Assembly (NCBI RefSeq): GCF_030811455.1
Contig: NZ_JAUSQU010000001.1
Coordinates: 4,030,001 to 4,094,000 of the forward strand
Origin: Streptosporangium lutulentum
Lineage (GTDB): Bacteria > Actinomycetota > Actinomycetes > Streptosporangiales > Streptosporangiaceae
Reading direction: 5' to 3'
DNA length: 64,000 nt
Shown here: piece by piece, positions 29,828 to 38,878 of the stretch
Layout: each line of letters starts with the position of its first letter
Position numbering within the stretch: position 1 is the first letter of the stretch
Program-made: the position numbers and the translations under genes
Notes under the pieces: generated by a model
What the model was told of the DNA's origin: nothing
Database searches by the model: none
Seen by the model: only the letters and a program-made list of their open reading frames with translations

Positions 29828-30589
29828 TCAGATCGGGGGCCAGGGAATGGCGGGCCAGTCCTTGGAGGGGAGGGGGTGCAGGCCGGTGTTGAGGAGCCTG
29901 CGCACGCGCGACCAGGTGGCCTCGACCTCGGCGAGGGTGAGGAGCTCGCGGAGCCGGCGGCCGAGGCGGCCCTGCTCCAGGTCGCGCTCCAGGCGGGTGA
30001 GGACGTTCATGGCGTCGCGGGACAGGGGCTTGCCCCGCCACTGCCAGAGCACGGTGCGGAGCTTGTCCTCGGCGGCGAAGGAGACGCCGTGGTCCACGCC
30101 GTAGATGTGGCCGTCGGCGAGCGGCAGCAGGTGGCCGCCCTTGCGGTCGGCGTTGTTGACGATCGCGTCGAACACGGCCATCCGGCGCAGGGAGGGCTGG
30201 CGGCTGCGGATCAGCACCATCAGGTCGGTCTCGGAGTCGGCGTCGATCCAGAGCTGGCACATGCCGGGTCCGAAGGGCCCGTCGCGGTAGACGGTGGGCG
30301 GGACGATCCGCCATCCGGTCGCGGCCGAGACCTCGTAGGCGGCCACCTCACGGGCGGCCAGGGTGCCGTCGGGGAAATCCCAGAGCGGGCGTTCGCCGCG
30401 TACCGGCTTGTAGACGCAGGCCGCCGAGAGCCCGCCGAGCCGGACCGAACAGTAGAGCGTCATGTTGGTCGCCTCGATCAGGCGACCGGCCACCTCCAGC
30501 TGACCTTCGCGAAGCAGGCGTATCGCGGTCTCGTCGTCCAGCCCCGCCGCGGGCACCTCACTCAGCGTCGGCTCACTCTCGGCACTCAT
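29828..30589 (-). CDS. SCO1664-family protein with PI3/PI4-kinase-like motifs
   Basis: 253 aa. The sequence keeps kinase-like elements in order: YKPVRGERPLWDFP with a candidate nucleotide-binding Lys61, EVAAYEVSAATGW, a catalytic-loop-like DAIVNNADRKGGHLL (Asp148) and GVDHGVSF (Asp166, DxG-like). This pattern resembles PI3/PI4-kinase or HipA-like folds; whether it is active, and on what, is unknown. The ATG overlaps the stop of the DUF3090 gene (ATGA) and has GGAGGCGA upstream, so the two are coupled. Its length fits what I recall of mycobacterial Rv2133c. Confidence 0.78.
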   Translation of the reverse strand: MSAESEPTLSEVPAAGLDDETAIRLLREGQLEVAGRLIEATNMTLYCSVRLGGLSAACVYKPVRGERPLWDFPDGTLAAREVAAYEVSAATGWRIVPPTVYRDGPFGPGMCQLWIDADSETDLMVLIRSRQPSLRRMAVFDAIVNNADRKGGHLLPLADGHIYGVDHGVSFAAEDKLRTVLWQWRGKPLSRDAMNVLTRLERDLEQGRLGRRLRELLTLAEVEATWSRVRRLLNTGLHPLPSKDWPAIPWPPI

Positions 30590-31170
30590 TCGCCTCCTCC
30601 ACCTGACGCAGCGCTGCTGCTACCCCGGTAACCGTTGAGCCGCACACAGATATGCCCCTCGGCGTCAAGTGGCTGGGCGCACAGCGGACAGGGGGGGCGC
30701 CCGGCCGCGACGAGTGCCATGGCACGTTTGGTGAAGGCCCTGGCCGCGCCCGGGCTGATGTGAACGCGCAGTACCGTGGGCTCGGTGAGCGGGGAGGGCT
30801 CGAACTCCTCGTCCTCGTCCTCCGCGACGGCCTCCTGGGCCTCGATGATCACCTGCGCGGTTTCGGAATCCCACGCCAGGGCCATCGTGCCGACTCGGAA
30901 GTCCTCGCTGATCGGCACGTCCAGCGGAGCGTTGTCGGTCAGCGCGACAGGGGCGACGGCGGGCACCTGGGCAGTGCCCTCGCTGCGCCGCAGCACCTCG
31001 TCGAGAAGCTCATCGAGACGGTCGGCCAGCGCCGCGACCTGGAATTTCTCCAGCCCGACGGTGGTCAACCGTCCCTGGCCCCGGGCCTGCAGAAAGAAGG
31101 CTCGTGACCCCGGTTGCCCCACGGCACCGGCCACGAACCTCTCGGGTGGGTCGTAGTCGAAGACCGGCAT
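30586..31170 (-). CDS. DUF3090 family protein with C-terminal zinc-ribbon-like cysteines
   Basis: 194 aa. The N-terminal FDYDPPERFVAGAVGQPGSRAFFLQARGQGRLTTVGLEKFQVAALADRLDELLDEV is characteristic of DUF3090. Near the C-terminus RPPCPLCAQPLDAEGHICVRLNGY provides CxxC plus Cys/His residues that could hold zinc. No reaction is known for the family. It sits between a phosphatase gene (9 bp upstream) and a kinase-like gene (4-bp overlap), and is probably their functional partner. Confidence 0.85.
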   Translation of the reverse strand: MPVFDYDPPERFVAGAVGQPGSRAFFLQARGQGRLTTVGLEKFQVAALADRLDELLDEVLRRSEGTAQVPAVAPVALTDNAPLDVPISEDFRVGTMALAWDSETAQVIIEAQEAVAEDEDEEFEPSPLTEPTVLRVHISPGAARAFTKRAMALVAAGRPPCPLCAQPLDAEGHICVRLNGYRGSSSAASGGGGE

Positions 31171-31179
31171 AGCCCGACC

Positions 31180-31902
31180 TTACGTGGTCCCGGATCCGCC
31201 GCCGACTGCGGCATCGCTCCCGGTGAGGTTTTCTCCCCCGTCCTCGCCTTCCGAACCCTCCTTCGGCCGCAATGCGGCCACATCTCCCCCCAGGTCGTTG
31301 AGCCTCAGCACAAAGGGGCGCAATGGGGTATACCGAATGGCCGTGAGGGATGCGGGATCGGCGACTATCCGTTGAAACTGGTCCAGATGGAGGCCCATGG
31401 CATCGGCCACTATGGCTTTGATCACATCTCCGTGGCTGCAGACGAGATAGACCGCTTTCGGCCCGAGACGCTCGTTCCACTCCCTGACGGCCGCCACGGC
31501 GCGATGCTGCACCGCGGACAAGGATTCTCCCCCGGGAAACGTCACGGCGCTCGGATGGGCCTGCACGACCGGCCAGAGGGGGTCCTTGGCGAGCTCGGCG
31601 ATCGGGCGGCCCGTCCAGTCGCCGTAGTGGCACTCCCCGAAGCGCTCGTCGGTCAGCACCTCCGTCGCGCGATCGGCGGCGATCGCCTGGGCGGTCTCCT
31701 GGCAGCGCTCCAGCGGGCTGGAGACGATCGCGTCCAGCTCCAGCGGCGCCAGCCGTACGGCCAGCTTCTCCGCCTGGGCCTGCCCGGCCTCGCTGAGGTG
31801 AACGTCGGGGGTCCAGCCTGCCAGGACCGGGCCGGTAAGGGGAGTCAGGCCGTGTCTGGCCAGTAGCAGGGTCGTCACGTGGCTAAGTCTTGCAGGCCTC
31901 AC
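31180..31902 (-). CDS. Histidine phosphatase family protein (MSMEG_4193/phosphoglycerate-mutase-like)
   Basis: 240 aa. The catalytic phosphohistidine motif is LLARHGLTPLTG near the N-terminus, with the second arginine in SSPLERCQETA, the acid Glu in ERFGECHYGDWTGRP, and the second His in LVCSHGDVIKAI. The C-terminal ~35 residues are acidic and glycine-rich. The substrate is unknown. It leads the three-gene unit with DUF3090 and the kinase-like protein. The GTG at 31902 is used; a GTG at 31878 (VTTLLLARHG) would also fit the family. Confidence 0.88.
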   Translation of the reverse strand: MRPARLSHVTTLLLARHGLTPLTGPVLAGWTPDVHLSEAGQAQAEKLAVRLAPLELDAIVSSPLERCQETAQAIAADRATEVLTDERFGECHYGDWTGRPIAELAKDPLWPVVQAHPSAVTFPGGESLSAVQHRAVAAVREWNERLGPKAVYLVCSHGDVIKAIVADAMGLHLDQFQRIVADPASLTAIRYTPLRPFVLRLNDLGGDVAALRPKEGSEGEDGGENLTGSDAAVGGGSGTT

Positions 31903-31943
31903 TCCACTACTTTTAAGTGCCCGGGCGGTAATCTGGCCTGATC

Positions 31944-32888
31944 ATGGAGCAGCGCTATGTGGGCCGGAGCGGCTTGTCGGTGTCCCGCCTAGGACTGGGG
32001 ACGATGACGTGGGGACGTGACACGAGCGCCGAGGAGGCCGCCGCGCAGCTCCGCATGTTCGCCGAGGCCGGCGGAACGCTCATCGACACCGCGGACGTCT
32101 ACACGGGCGGCGAGGCCGAACGGCTGATCGGGCGGCTGATCCGCGACTCGGTGCCGCGCTCGGAGCTGGTGCTGTCCACCAAGGCCGTGCTCACCCCGGC
32201 CGGCCGCCGGCCGCGCGACGCCTCCAGGAAGCATCTGATCGCCGCCATCGACGCCTCGCTGACCCGTCTCGGCGTCAACGAGGTGGACCTGTGGCAGTTG
32301 CACGCCTTCGACCCGGACGTCCCGCTGGAGGAGACCCTGGCCGCCGTGGACGCCATCGTGTCCTCCGGCCGGGCCGCCTACGCCGGGGTCTGCGACTACG
32401 CGGGCTGGCAGCTCGCGGCGGCGGCCGTCGGCCAGCGGGCGGTCTCCGGCCGGGTGCCGATCGTCGCCGCCCAGGTCGAGTACTCGCTTCTGGCCAGGGA
32501 GGCCGAGCGCGAGCTGCTCGGCGCCGCCGAGCACGTCGGCGCGGGCGTGCTGGCCTGGTCGCCGCTCGGCCGCGGGGTCCTCACCGGCAAGTACCGCACG
32601 GGCATCCCCGCCGACTCCCGCGCCGCGACCCCGCACTTCGCCGACTTCGTCAAGCCCTACCTGGACGAGCGGTGCCGCCGGGTCGTGGAGTCGGTGACGA
32701 CCGCGGCCGACGGGCTCGGGGTCTCGCCGCTGTCGGTCGCCCTGTCGTGGGTCCGCGACCAGCCGGGGGTCGCCTCCGCCATCGTCGGCGCCCGCACCCA
32801 CGCCCAGCTGGCCGGGGTGCTCCAGGCCGAGGATCTGACGCTGCCCGTGGAGATAAGGGAGGCGCTCGACGATGTCTCGGCCGACTGA
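31944..32888 (+). CDS. Aldo/keto reductase
   Basis: 314 aa NADPH-dependent oxidoreductase of the AKR superfamily. Catalytic tetrad: Asp and Tyr in LIDTADVYTGG, Lys in LSTKAVL and His in WQLHAFD. Coenzyme-binding elements are SPLGRGVLTGKY and IVGARTHAQL. The opening MEQRYVGRSGLSVSRLGLGTMTWG is typical. The substrate is not predictable. It is divergent from the phosphatase gene; TAATCT lies 9 bp before the ATG. Confidence 0.92.
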   Translation: MEQRYVGRSGLSVSRLGLGTMTWGRDTSAEEAAAQLRMFAEAGGTLIDTADVYTGGEAERLIGRLIRDSVPRSELVLSTKAVLTPAGRRPRDASRKHLIAAIDASLTRLGVNEVDLWQLHAFDPDVPLEETLAAVDAIVSSGRAAYAGVCDYAGWQLAAAAVGQRAVSGRVPIVAAQVEYSLLAREAERELLGAAEHVGAGVLAWSPLGRGVLTGKYRTGIPADSRAATPHFADFVKPYLDERCRRVVESVTTAADGLGVSPLSVALSWVRDQPGVASAIVGARTHAQLAGVLQAEDLTLPVEIREALDDVSAD

Positions 32889-33101
32889 GGCGCGCCGGGG
32901 ACGGAAGAGGACACGGGATCACGCACGGAAACCGAACGAGAATTCCTTTCGCGTATCACTAGTCGATACCGAATCGCAACTTTCCGTGGAAAAGACGAGC
33001 TCCCCCACAAAACTGTCAAGGGGTGACGGGAGGGGTGCCCGGATCCCGGCGAGGCGCGTTGGCGGGAGGGCATGCGGGTGTCAGCGAGGGGGCCGTCGTT
33101 G

Positions 33102-34019
33102 ATGTCTCAAGGGGGACGTGTGCTAACTGCGATCTCTGCCGGTGCGCTGGCACTGGCGCTGGGCGGCGGGATCCCCGTGGTCGTGGCCGCACCGGTGAGC
33201 GCCGCATCGCGGCTGGACGACTGTCCGCAGAAGGGGGTGCTGGGCACGGTCACCGGGGGGATCTGCAAGACCGTGGACACCCTCGGCGACGTCGTGAGCG
33301 GGATCGCCGAGGACCTCCCCGCCCCGCTGCCCAAGATCCTCGAAGCCCCCGCGAAGCCGGCCGAGAACGGCGCCGGCGACACCGCGAGGGCCGGCGACAC
33401 CGCGGCGGTCACCTCACGGACACCGGACCCCACCGCCGCGCCCGCGCCGCACCCGATCGAGGAGTCGGAGAAATCGGAGAACGGCGACCTGCTGCCCAAG
33501 GTCCTCGGCGGGGTCTGCCTTCCCCTGGCGGCCTCCTCCGAGTGCGCCGGCCCGCCGGTCTCCGCCACTCCCGAACCCTCCGGCGGCACCGCGCCCCCCG
33601 AGCAGACGGCCCAGCCGTCCGGGTCACCGACTCCCAGCCCGTCGCCGACTCCCAGCCCGGAGCCCACGAGGGAGAAGTCCGCGCCGCTGCCGGTCAGGCG
33701 TCCCCTGCCGCCGGAGACCCGGACCCTCACCACGGACGTGGGCGAACCGGTGGTCCCCGAGCCGCCCCCCGTGGTCGACGCCGAGGCGCCCCGGGTGGAG
33801 CTGCTGTGGCCGGGCCCCCTGATGCAGCAGTTCCAGGAGCAGATGCCGGAGCGGCAGCCGCTCAAGCCCACCCGGTCGTCCGACGCGCAGGGCACGGTGC
33901 TCAGCACGGCGCTGCTGATCGCGGCGATCCTCGCCGTCCGCCTGCTGTACAGCAGGCGGACGGGAGAGGAGTCCATGCCGTTCGAGCCGCTCCGGATGGG
34001 GCGGCACCGGGTGGCCTAG
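33102..34019 (+). CDS. Secreted proline-rich protein with C-terminal membrane anchor, function unknown
   Basis: 305 aa. A signal peptide (RVLTAISAGALALALGGGIPVVVAAPVSAA) is followed by a segment with two Cys (RLDDCPQKG and GICKTV) and a Val/Gly/Ile stretch. A long Pro/Ser/Thr/Glu-rich region then includes SPTPSPSPTPSPEPTRE. A single membrane span near the C-terminus (VLSTALLIAAILAVRLLYS) is followed by Arg residues. The topology suggests a cell-surface protein with a wall-spanning stalk. The ATG at 33102 has GAGGGGG 8 bp upstream; ATG 33072 is the alternative. The span-encoding DNA contains a 30-bp perfect palindrome. Confidence 0.75.
   Translation: MSQGGRVLTAISAGALALALGGGIPVVVAAPVSAASRLDDCPQKGVLGTVTGGICKTVDTLGDVVSGIAEDLPAPLPKILEAPAKPAENGAGDTARAGDTAAVTSRTPDPTAAPAPHPIEESEKSENGDLLPKVLGGVCLPLAASSECAGPPVSATPEPSGGTAPPEQTAQPSGSPTPSPSPTPSPEPTREKSAPLPVRRPLPPETRTLTTDVGEPVVPEPPPVVDAEAPRVELLWPGPLMQQFQEQMPERQPLKPTRSSDAQGTVLSTALLIAAILAVRLLYSRRTGEESMPFEPLRMGRHRVA
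33934..33963. repeat. 30-bp perfect palindrome inside the 3' end of a gene
   Basis: Two 15-bp arms meet with no spacer (left arm CCGTCCGCCTGCTGT; the right arm, 33949-33963, is its exact reverse complement). It lies 56 bp before the stop of the secreted protein gene and about 60 bp from the end of the convergent fabI gene. It may act as a terminator for fabI transcripts or as a protein-binding site. Confidence 0.75.
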
Positions 34020-34025
34020 CGGGTG

Positions 34026-34790
34026 CTAGGCGCCGATCGCGTGCACGCCGCCGTCGACGTGGACGATCTCACCGGTCGTGGCCGGGAACCAGTCCGACAG
34101 CAGGGCGACGCACGCCTTGGCCGCCGCGGTCGGGTCGTTGATGTCCCAGCCGAGCGGCGCCTTGGCGGGCCAGCTCTCCTCGAACTCGGTGAAGCCGGGA
34201 ATGCTCCTGGCAGCCATGGTCCGGATCGGACCGGCGGCCACCAGGTTGACCCGGATGCCGTGCTTGCCGAGATCGCGGGCCAGGTAGCGGGAGCAGGACT
34301 CCAGGCCGGCCTTCGCCACGCCCATCCAGTCGTAGACCGGCCAGGCCTTGGTGGCGTCGAAGTCGAGGCCGACGACCGCGCCGCCCTCCTTCATCAGCGG
34401 AAGCGCGGCCACCGCGAGCGACTTGAACGAATACGTGGAGACCTGGACGGCTGTCGCCACGTCCTCCCACGAGGTGTTCAGGAAGTTGCCGCCGAGTGCG
34501 CTCTGCGGGGCGAACCCGATGGCGTGCACCACGCCGTCCAGGCCGTCCACGTGCTCGCCGACCCGGTCGGCGAGGGATTCGAGGTGCTCGGCGCTGGTGA
34601 CGTCGAGCTCCAGCACCGGAGGCGGCTCGGGGAGCCGCTTGGCGATGCGCTCGACCAGGCTGAGGCGGCCGAAGCCGGTCAGCACGACCTTCGCGCCCTG
34701 CTCCTGGGCCAGCTTGGCCACGGAGAAGGCGATGGATGCGTCGGTCAGCACCCCGGTGATCAGAAGCCGCTTGCCTTCAAGGATTCCCAT
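34026..34790 (-). CDS. fabI: Enoyl-[acyl-carrier-protein] reductase (InhA/FabI family)
   Basis: 254 aa; NADH-dependent last reduction in fatty acid elongation. The short-chain-dehydrogenase fold begins MGILEGKRLLITGVLTDASIAFSVAKLAQEQGAKVVLTGFGRL, strongly InhA-like. The catalytic Tyr153 and Lys160 lie in YDWMGVAKAGLES, followed by LVAAGPIRTMAA. At the position aligned with InhA Ser94 (VVHSIGF) this protein has Ala90 (VVHAIGF). It follows fabG by 126 bp on the same strand, as inhA follows mabA in mycobacteria. AGGAA precedes the ATG. Confidence 0.94.
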   Translation of the reverse strand: MGILEGKRLLITGVLTDASIAFSVAKLAQEQGAKVVLTGFGRLSLVERIAKRLPEPPPVLELDVTSAEHLESLADRVGEHVDGLDGVVHAIGFAPQSALGGNFLNTSWEDVATAVQVSTYSFKSLAVAALPLMKEGGAVVGLDFDATKAWPVYDWMGVAKAGLESCSRYLARDLGKHGIRVNLVAAGPIRTMAARSIPGFTEFEESWPAKAPLGWDINDPTAAAKACVALLSDWFPATTGEIVHVDGGVHAIGA

Positions 34791-34916
34791 GAGTGCCGTT
34801 CCTCATCTGGTGTGTCGGTTCGTGTGTTCCAACGGGCGGGATCGGTCCGCCGCCCACCTCCCGTCTCCTGGCGCAGGGCGGGAGACCGCTCTCGCCGGGA
34901 GGCGGGGGACGTCAGG

Positions 34917-35698
<782 letters not shown>

Positions 35699-37198
35699 AT
35701 GCGCCAGATCGATTCCGACTTTCTCGCCCTGCCCCTGAGGCAACTGGCGGACGCGGCTCTGCAGCGCGCCCGTGACCTCGGCGCCGAACACGCCGACTTC
35801 CGGCTCGAGCGCGTCCGCGCGGAGACCCTCCGCCTGTCCGACGCCTCGCTCGAAGGCTCCATCGACGCCGACGACCTCGGCTACGCCGTACGGGTCGTCA
35901 AGAACGGCACCTGGGGTTTCGCGGCCGGCATCGAGCTGACCCCCGAGGCCGCGGTCAAGGTCGCCGAGCAGGCGGTGGAGGTGGCCGTCATCTCCGCGGC
36001 CGTCAACCGCGAGCCCATCGAGCTGGCCCCCGAGCCTGTCCACTCCGACGTCACCTGGGTCTCCTCCTACGAGATCGACCCCTTCGATGTGCCGATGCGC
36101 GACAAGGTCGCGCTGCTCGCCGACTGGTCGGGCGGCCTGCTGAGAGACGCGCGCGTGAACCACGTCCAGGCCTCGCTGATGCAGGTCAAGGAGCAGAAGT
36201 TCTACGCCGACACGGCCGGCACCTCCACCACCCAGCAGCGGGTGCGCGTGCACCCCGAGCTGGAGGCGATGAAGGTCCAGGACGGCCGCTTCGAGTCGAT
36301 GCGCACGCTCGCCCCGCCGGTCGGCCGGGGATACGAGTACCTCACCGGCCCCACCTGGGACTTCCCCGGCGAGCTCGCCCGCATTCCCGAACACCTCCAG
36401 GAGAAGTTCGGCGCCCCCTCCGTCGAGGCGGGGCGGTACGACCTGGTCGTCGACCCGTCCAACCTGTGGCTGACGATCCACGAGTCCGTCGGGCACGCCA
36501 CCGAGCTGGACCGGGCCCTCGGCTACGAGGCGGCCTACGCCGGCACCAGCTTCGCCACCTTCGACCGGCTCGGCACGCTGGCGTACGGCTCGCCGGCGAT
36601 GAACGTGGTCGGCGACCGTACGACCGAACACGGCCTGTCCACGATCGGCTACGACGACGAGGGCGTGGCGACCAGGGAGTTCGACATCGTCTCGGGCGGC
36701 GTCCTGGTCGGCTACCAGCTCGACCGGCGGATGGCGCTGCTGAAGGGCATGGGCGCCTCCAACGGCTGCGCCTTCGCCGACTCCCCCGGGCACATGCCGA
36801 TCCAGCGCATGGCCAACGTCTCGCTGCGGCCCGCCCCCGACGGCCCCTCCACCGAGGAGCTGATCTCCGGGGTGGACCGCGGCATCTACGTCGTGGGCGA
36901 CAAGAGCTGGTCCATCGACATGCAGCGCTACAACTTCCAGTTCACGGCCCAGCGCTTCTACAGGATCGAGAACGGCCGGCTCGCCGGTCAGCTCCGCGAC
37001 GTCGCCTACCAGGCCACGACCACCGACTTCTGGCGGTCGATGGAGGCCGTCGGCGGGCCGCAGACCTACGTGCTGGGCGGCGCGTTCAACTGCGGGAAGG
37101 GCCAGCCGGGCCAGGTCGCCCCCGTCAGCCACGGCTGCCCGTCCGCGCTCTTCCGCGACGTGCGCATCCTCAACACCGTGCAGGAGAGTGGCAGTTGA
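35699..37198 (+). CDS. tldD: TldD-type metalloprotease subunit
   Basis: 499 aa. TldD/TldE complexes degrade unfolded peptides and process ribosomal peptide products. The metal-binding helix is IHESVGHATELDRALGYEAAYAGTSFA (HExxxH), and the downstream region includes GCAFADSPGHMPIQRM and YVVGDKSWSIDMQRYNFQFTAQRFYRIENG. Length and motifs match TldD. The partner gene begins about 84 bp downstream in the same orientation. Leaderless start: TAGGAT is 7 bp upstream. Confidence 0.92.
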   Translation: MRQIDSDFLALPLRQLADAALQRARDLGAEHADFRLERVRAETLRLSDASLEGSIDADDLGYAVRVVKNGTWGFAAGIELTPEAAVKVAEQAVEVAVISAAVNREPIELAPEPVHSDVTWVSSYEIDPFDVPMRDKVALLADWSGGLLRDARVNHVQASLMQVKEQKFYADTAGTSTTQQRVRVHPELEAMKVQDGRFESMRTLAPPVGRGYEYLTGPTWDFPGELARIPEHLQEKFGAPSVEAGRYDLVVDPSNLWLTIHESVGHATELDRALGYEAAYAGTSFATFDRLGTLAYGSPAMNVVGDRTTEHGLSTIGYDDEGVATREFDIVSGGVLVGYQLDRRMALLKGMGASNGCAFADSPGHMPIQRMANVSLRPAPDGPSTEELISGVDRGIYVVGDKSWSIDMQRYNFQFTAQRFYRIENGRLAGQLRDVAYQATTTDFWRSMEAVGGPQTYVLGGAFNCGKGQPGQVAPVSHGCPSALFRDVRILNTVQESGS

Positions 37199-37281
37199 GC
37201 GAGCAGCGCGTGCGACCAGACGGACCCGACGGACCCGGCACACCGGCGACCGCCTCGACGAGCGGTGAGGACAGGAGTGGG

Positions 37282-38649
37282 ATGAGCCCTCAGGAGATGA
37301 TCGAGAAGGTTCTGGACCTCTCCACGGCCGACGACGTCGTCGTCATCGTGGACGAGGGCTCCAGCGCCAACCTGCGGTTCGCGGGCAACACCCTCACCAC
37401 CAACGGCGTGTCCCGCTCCTCGCAGCTCACCGTGATCTCGATCGTGGGCCGGGGTGTGGGCGTGGTGTCACGGGCGGCGGTCCGCCCCGAGCAGCTCGCC
37501 GACATCGTCGCGGCGGCCGATCACGCCGCGGAGGACGCCCAGCCGTCCGAGGACGCCCGGCCGCTGGTCGAGGGCGGCCGTTCCTCCGACTGGGACGCCC
37601 CCGCCGACCCCACCTCGATCGGGGTGTTCGGCGAGTTCGCGCCCGCGCTCGGCAGGGCCTTCGCCACGGCCGAGGCGGGCGGGCGCAAGCTGTACGGCTT
37701 CGCCGAGCACATCGTCACCACGACCTTCCTGGGCACCTCCACCGGAACCCGGCTCCGCCACACCCAGCCCACCGGCCGCCTGGAACTCAACGCCAAGTCC
37801 CCGGACATGAAGCGTTCCGCGTGGACGGGCGTGGCCACCCGCGACTTCACCGACGTGGACGTGGCGGCGCTGGACGCCTCGCTGGCCCAGCGCCTCGAAT
37901 GGGCGAAGAAGCGGATCGACCTGCCCGCGGGCCGGTACGAGACGCTGCTCCCGCCGAGCGCGGTGAGCGACCTGATGATCTATCTCTACTGGAAGGCCGG
38001 AGCCCGCGACGCGCTCGAGGGTCGCACGGTCTTCTCCAGCCCCGGGGGCGGGACCCGCGTCGGGGAGGCCCTCTCCGAGCTGCCGATCAACCTGTCCGCC
38101 GTCCCCGCCGCCCCGGGCATCGAGTGCGCGCCGTTCGTGGTGGCGCACGCCTCCAGCCGGCAGAGTTCGGTGTTCGACAACGGCCTGCCCCTGGAGCCCA
38201 CCGACTGGATCGCCGGCGGCAGGCTGACGAACCTGCTGCAGACCCGGTACTCGGCCGAGCTGACCGGCCTGTCCGTGACTCCGGAGATCGACAATCTGGT
38301 CATGACGGGTCCCGAGGGCGGGCGCTCGCTGGAGGAGATGATCGCCTCCACCGAGCGCGGCCTGCTTCTCACCTGCCTGTGGTACATCCGCGAGGTGGAC
38401 CCGCAGACCCTCCTGCTCACCGGACTGACCCGTGACGGCGTCTACCTGGTGGAGAACGGGGAGGTCGTGGGCGAGGTGAACAACTTCCGCTTCAACGAGA
38501 GCCCGGTCGACCTGTTGCGCCGTCTCAGCGAGGTCGGCGCCTCCGAGCAGACCCTGCCGCGCGAGTGGAACGACTACTTCACCCGCGCGATCATGCCCCC
38601 GGTCCGGGTGCCCGACTTCAACATGTCGACGGTCAGCCAGGCCAGTTAG
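37282..38649 (+). CDS. TldE/PmbA-type partner subunit
   Basis: 455 aa. It belongs to the TldD/PmbA family without the HExxxH motif, as in TldE (PmbA). It starts SPQEMIEKVLDLSTADDVVVIVDEGSSANLRFAGNTLTTNGVSRS and keeps TFLGTSTGTRLRHTQPTGRLELNAK and the C-terminal LTGLTRDGVYLVENGEVVGEVNNFRFNESPVDLL. ATG 37282 follows AGGAG. An in-frame TTG at 37195 overlaps the tldD stop (TTGA), has GGAG upstream and would add 29 residues, so coupled initiation there is possible. Confidence 0.88.
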   Translation: MSPQEMIEKVLDLSTADDVVVIVDEGSSANLRFAGNTLTTNGVSRSSQLTVISIVGRGVGVVSRAAVRPEQLADIVAAADHAAEDAQPSEDARPLVEGGRSSDWDAPADPTSIGVFGEFAPALGRAFATAEAGGRKLYGFAEHIVTTTFLGTSTGTRLRHTQPTGRLELNAKSPDMKRSAWTGVATRDFTDVDVAALDASLAQRLEWAKKRIDLPAGRYETLLPPSAVSDLMIYLYWKAGARDALEGRTVFSSPGGGTRVGEALSELPINLSAVPAAPGIECAPFVVAHASSRQSSVFDNGLPLEPTDWIAGGRLTNLLQTRYSAELTGLSVTPEIDNLVMTGPEGGRSLEEMIASTERGLLLTCLWYIREVDPQTLLLTGLTRDGVYLVENGEVVGEVNNFRFNESPVDLLRRLSEVGASEQTLPREWNDYFTRAIMPPVRVPDFNMSTVSQAS

Positions 38650-38663
38650 GGCGATCCGGGGCC

Positions 38664-38787
38664 CGCCTCACGCGGACGCCGGCGGCCTCCGCGTGAGGCG
38701 TCTGAGCCGAATCGCCCGCCTGGACCGGACGCGGCCCTGACCCGCGCCGATCGCCTGCGGACGCCCGGAGACGGAGACGGGCGTCCG
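38664..38787 (+). terminator. Two strong hairpins after the tldD/tldE genes
   Basis: The first has a perfect 13-bp stem (arms 38664-38676 and 38688-38700) with an 11-nt loop. The second has a 10-bp stem (CGGACGCCCG, 38758-38767, with 38778-38787). They separate the protease operon from the ROK regulator gene. Confidence 0.75.
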
Positions 38788-38818
38788 TGGCCGTCGTCAC
38801 CCGGTCCGGACGGAGCGT

Positions 38819-38834
38819 TCGCGTCCGGACAAGG
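38819..38834. promoter_or_regulatory. Degenerate candidate operator upstream of the ROK gene
   Basis: The 16-bp stretch TCGCGTC-CG-GACAAGG shares the architecture of the CTTTGTC-CT-GACAAAG palindrome found downstream: GTC, two bases, GACAAnG. The right arm matches 6 of 7 and the left arm 3 of 7. It lies about 45 bp before the TTG start, a fitting place for autoregulation. Confidence 0.35.
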
Positions 38835-38878
38835 CACCGCTAAGCTTCCAATCGCCACAGCGCGCGGGGAGGCCAGCC

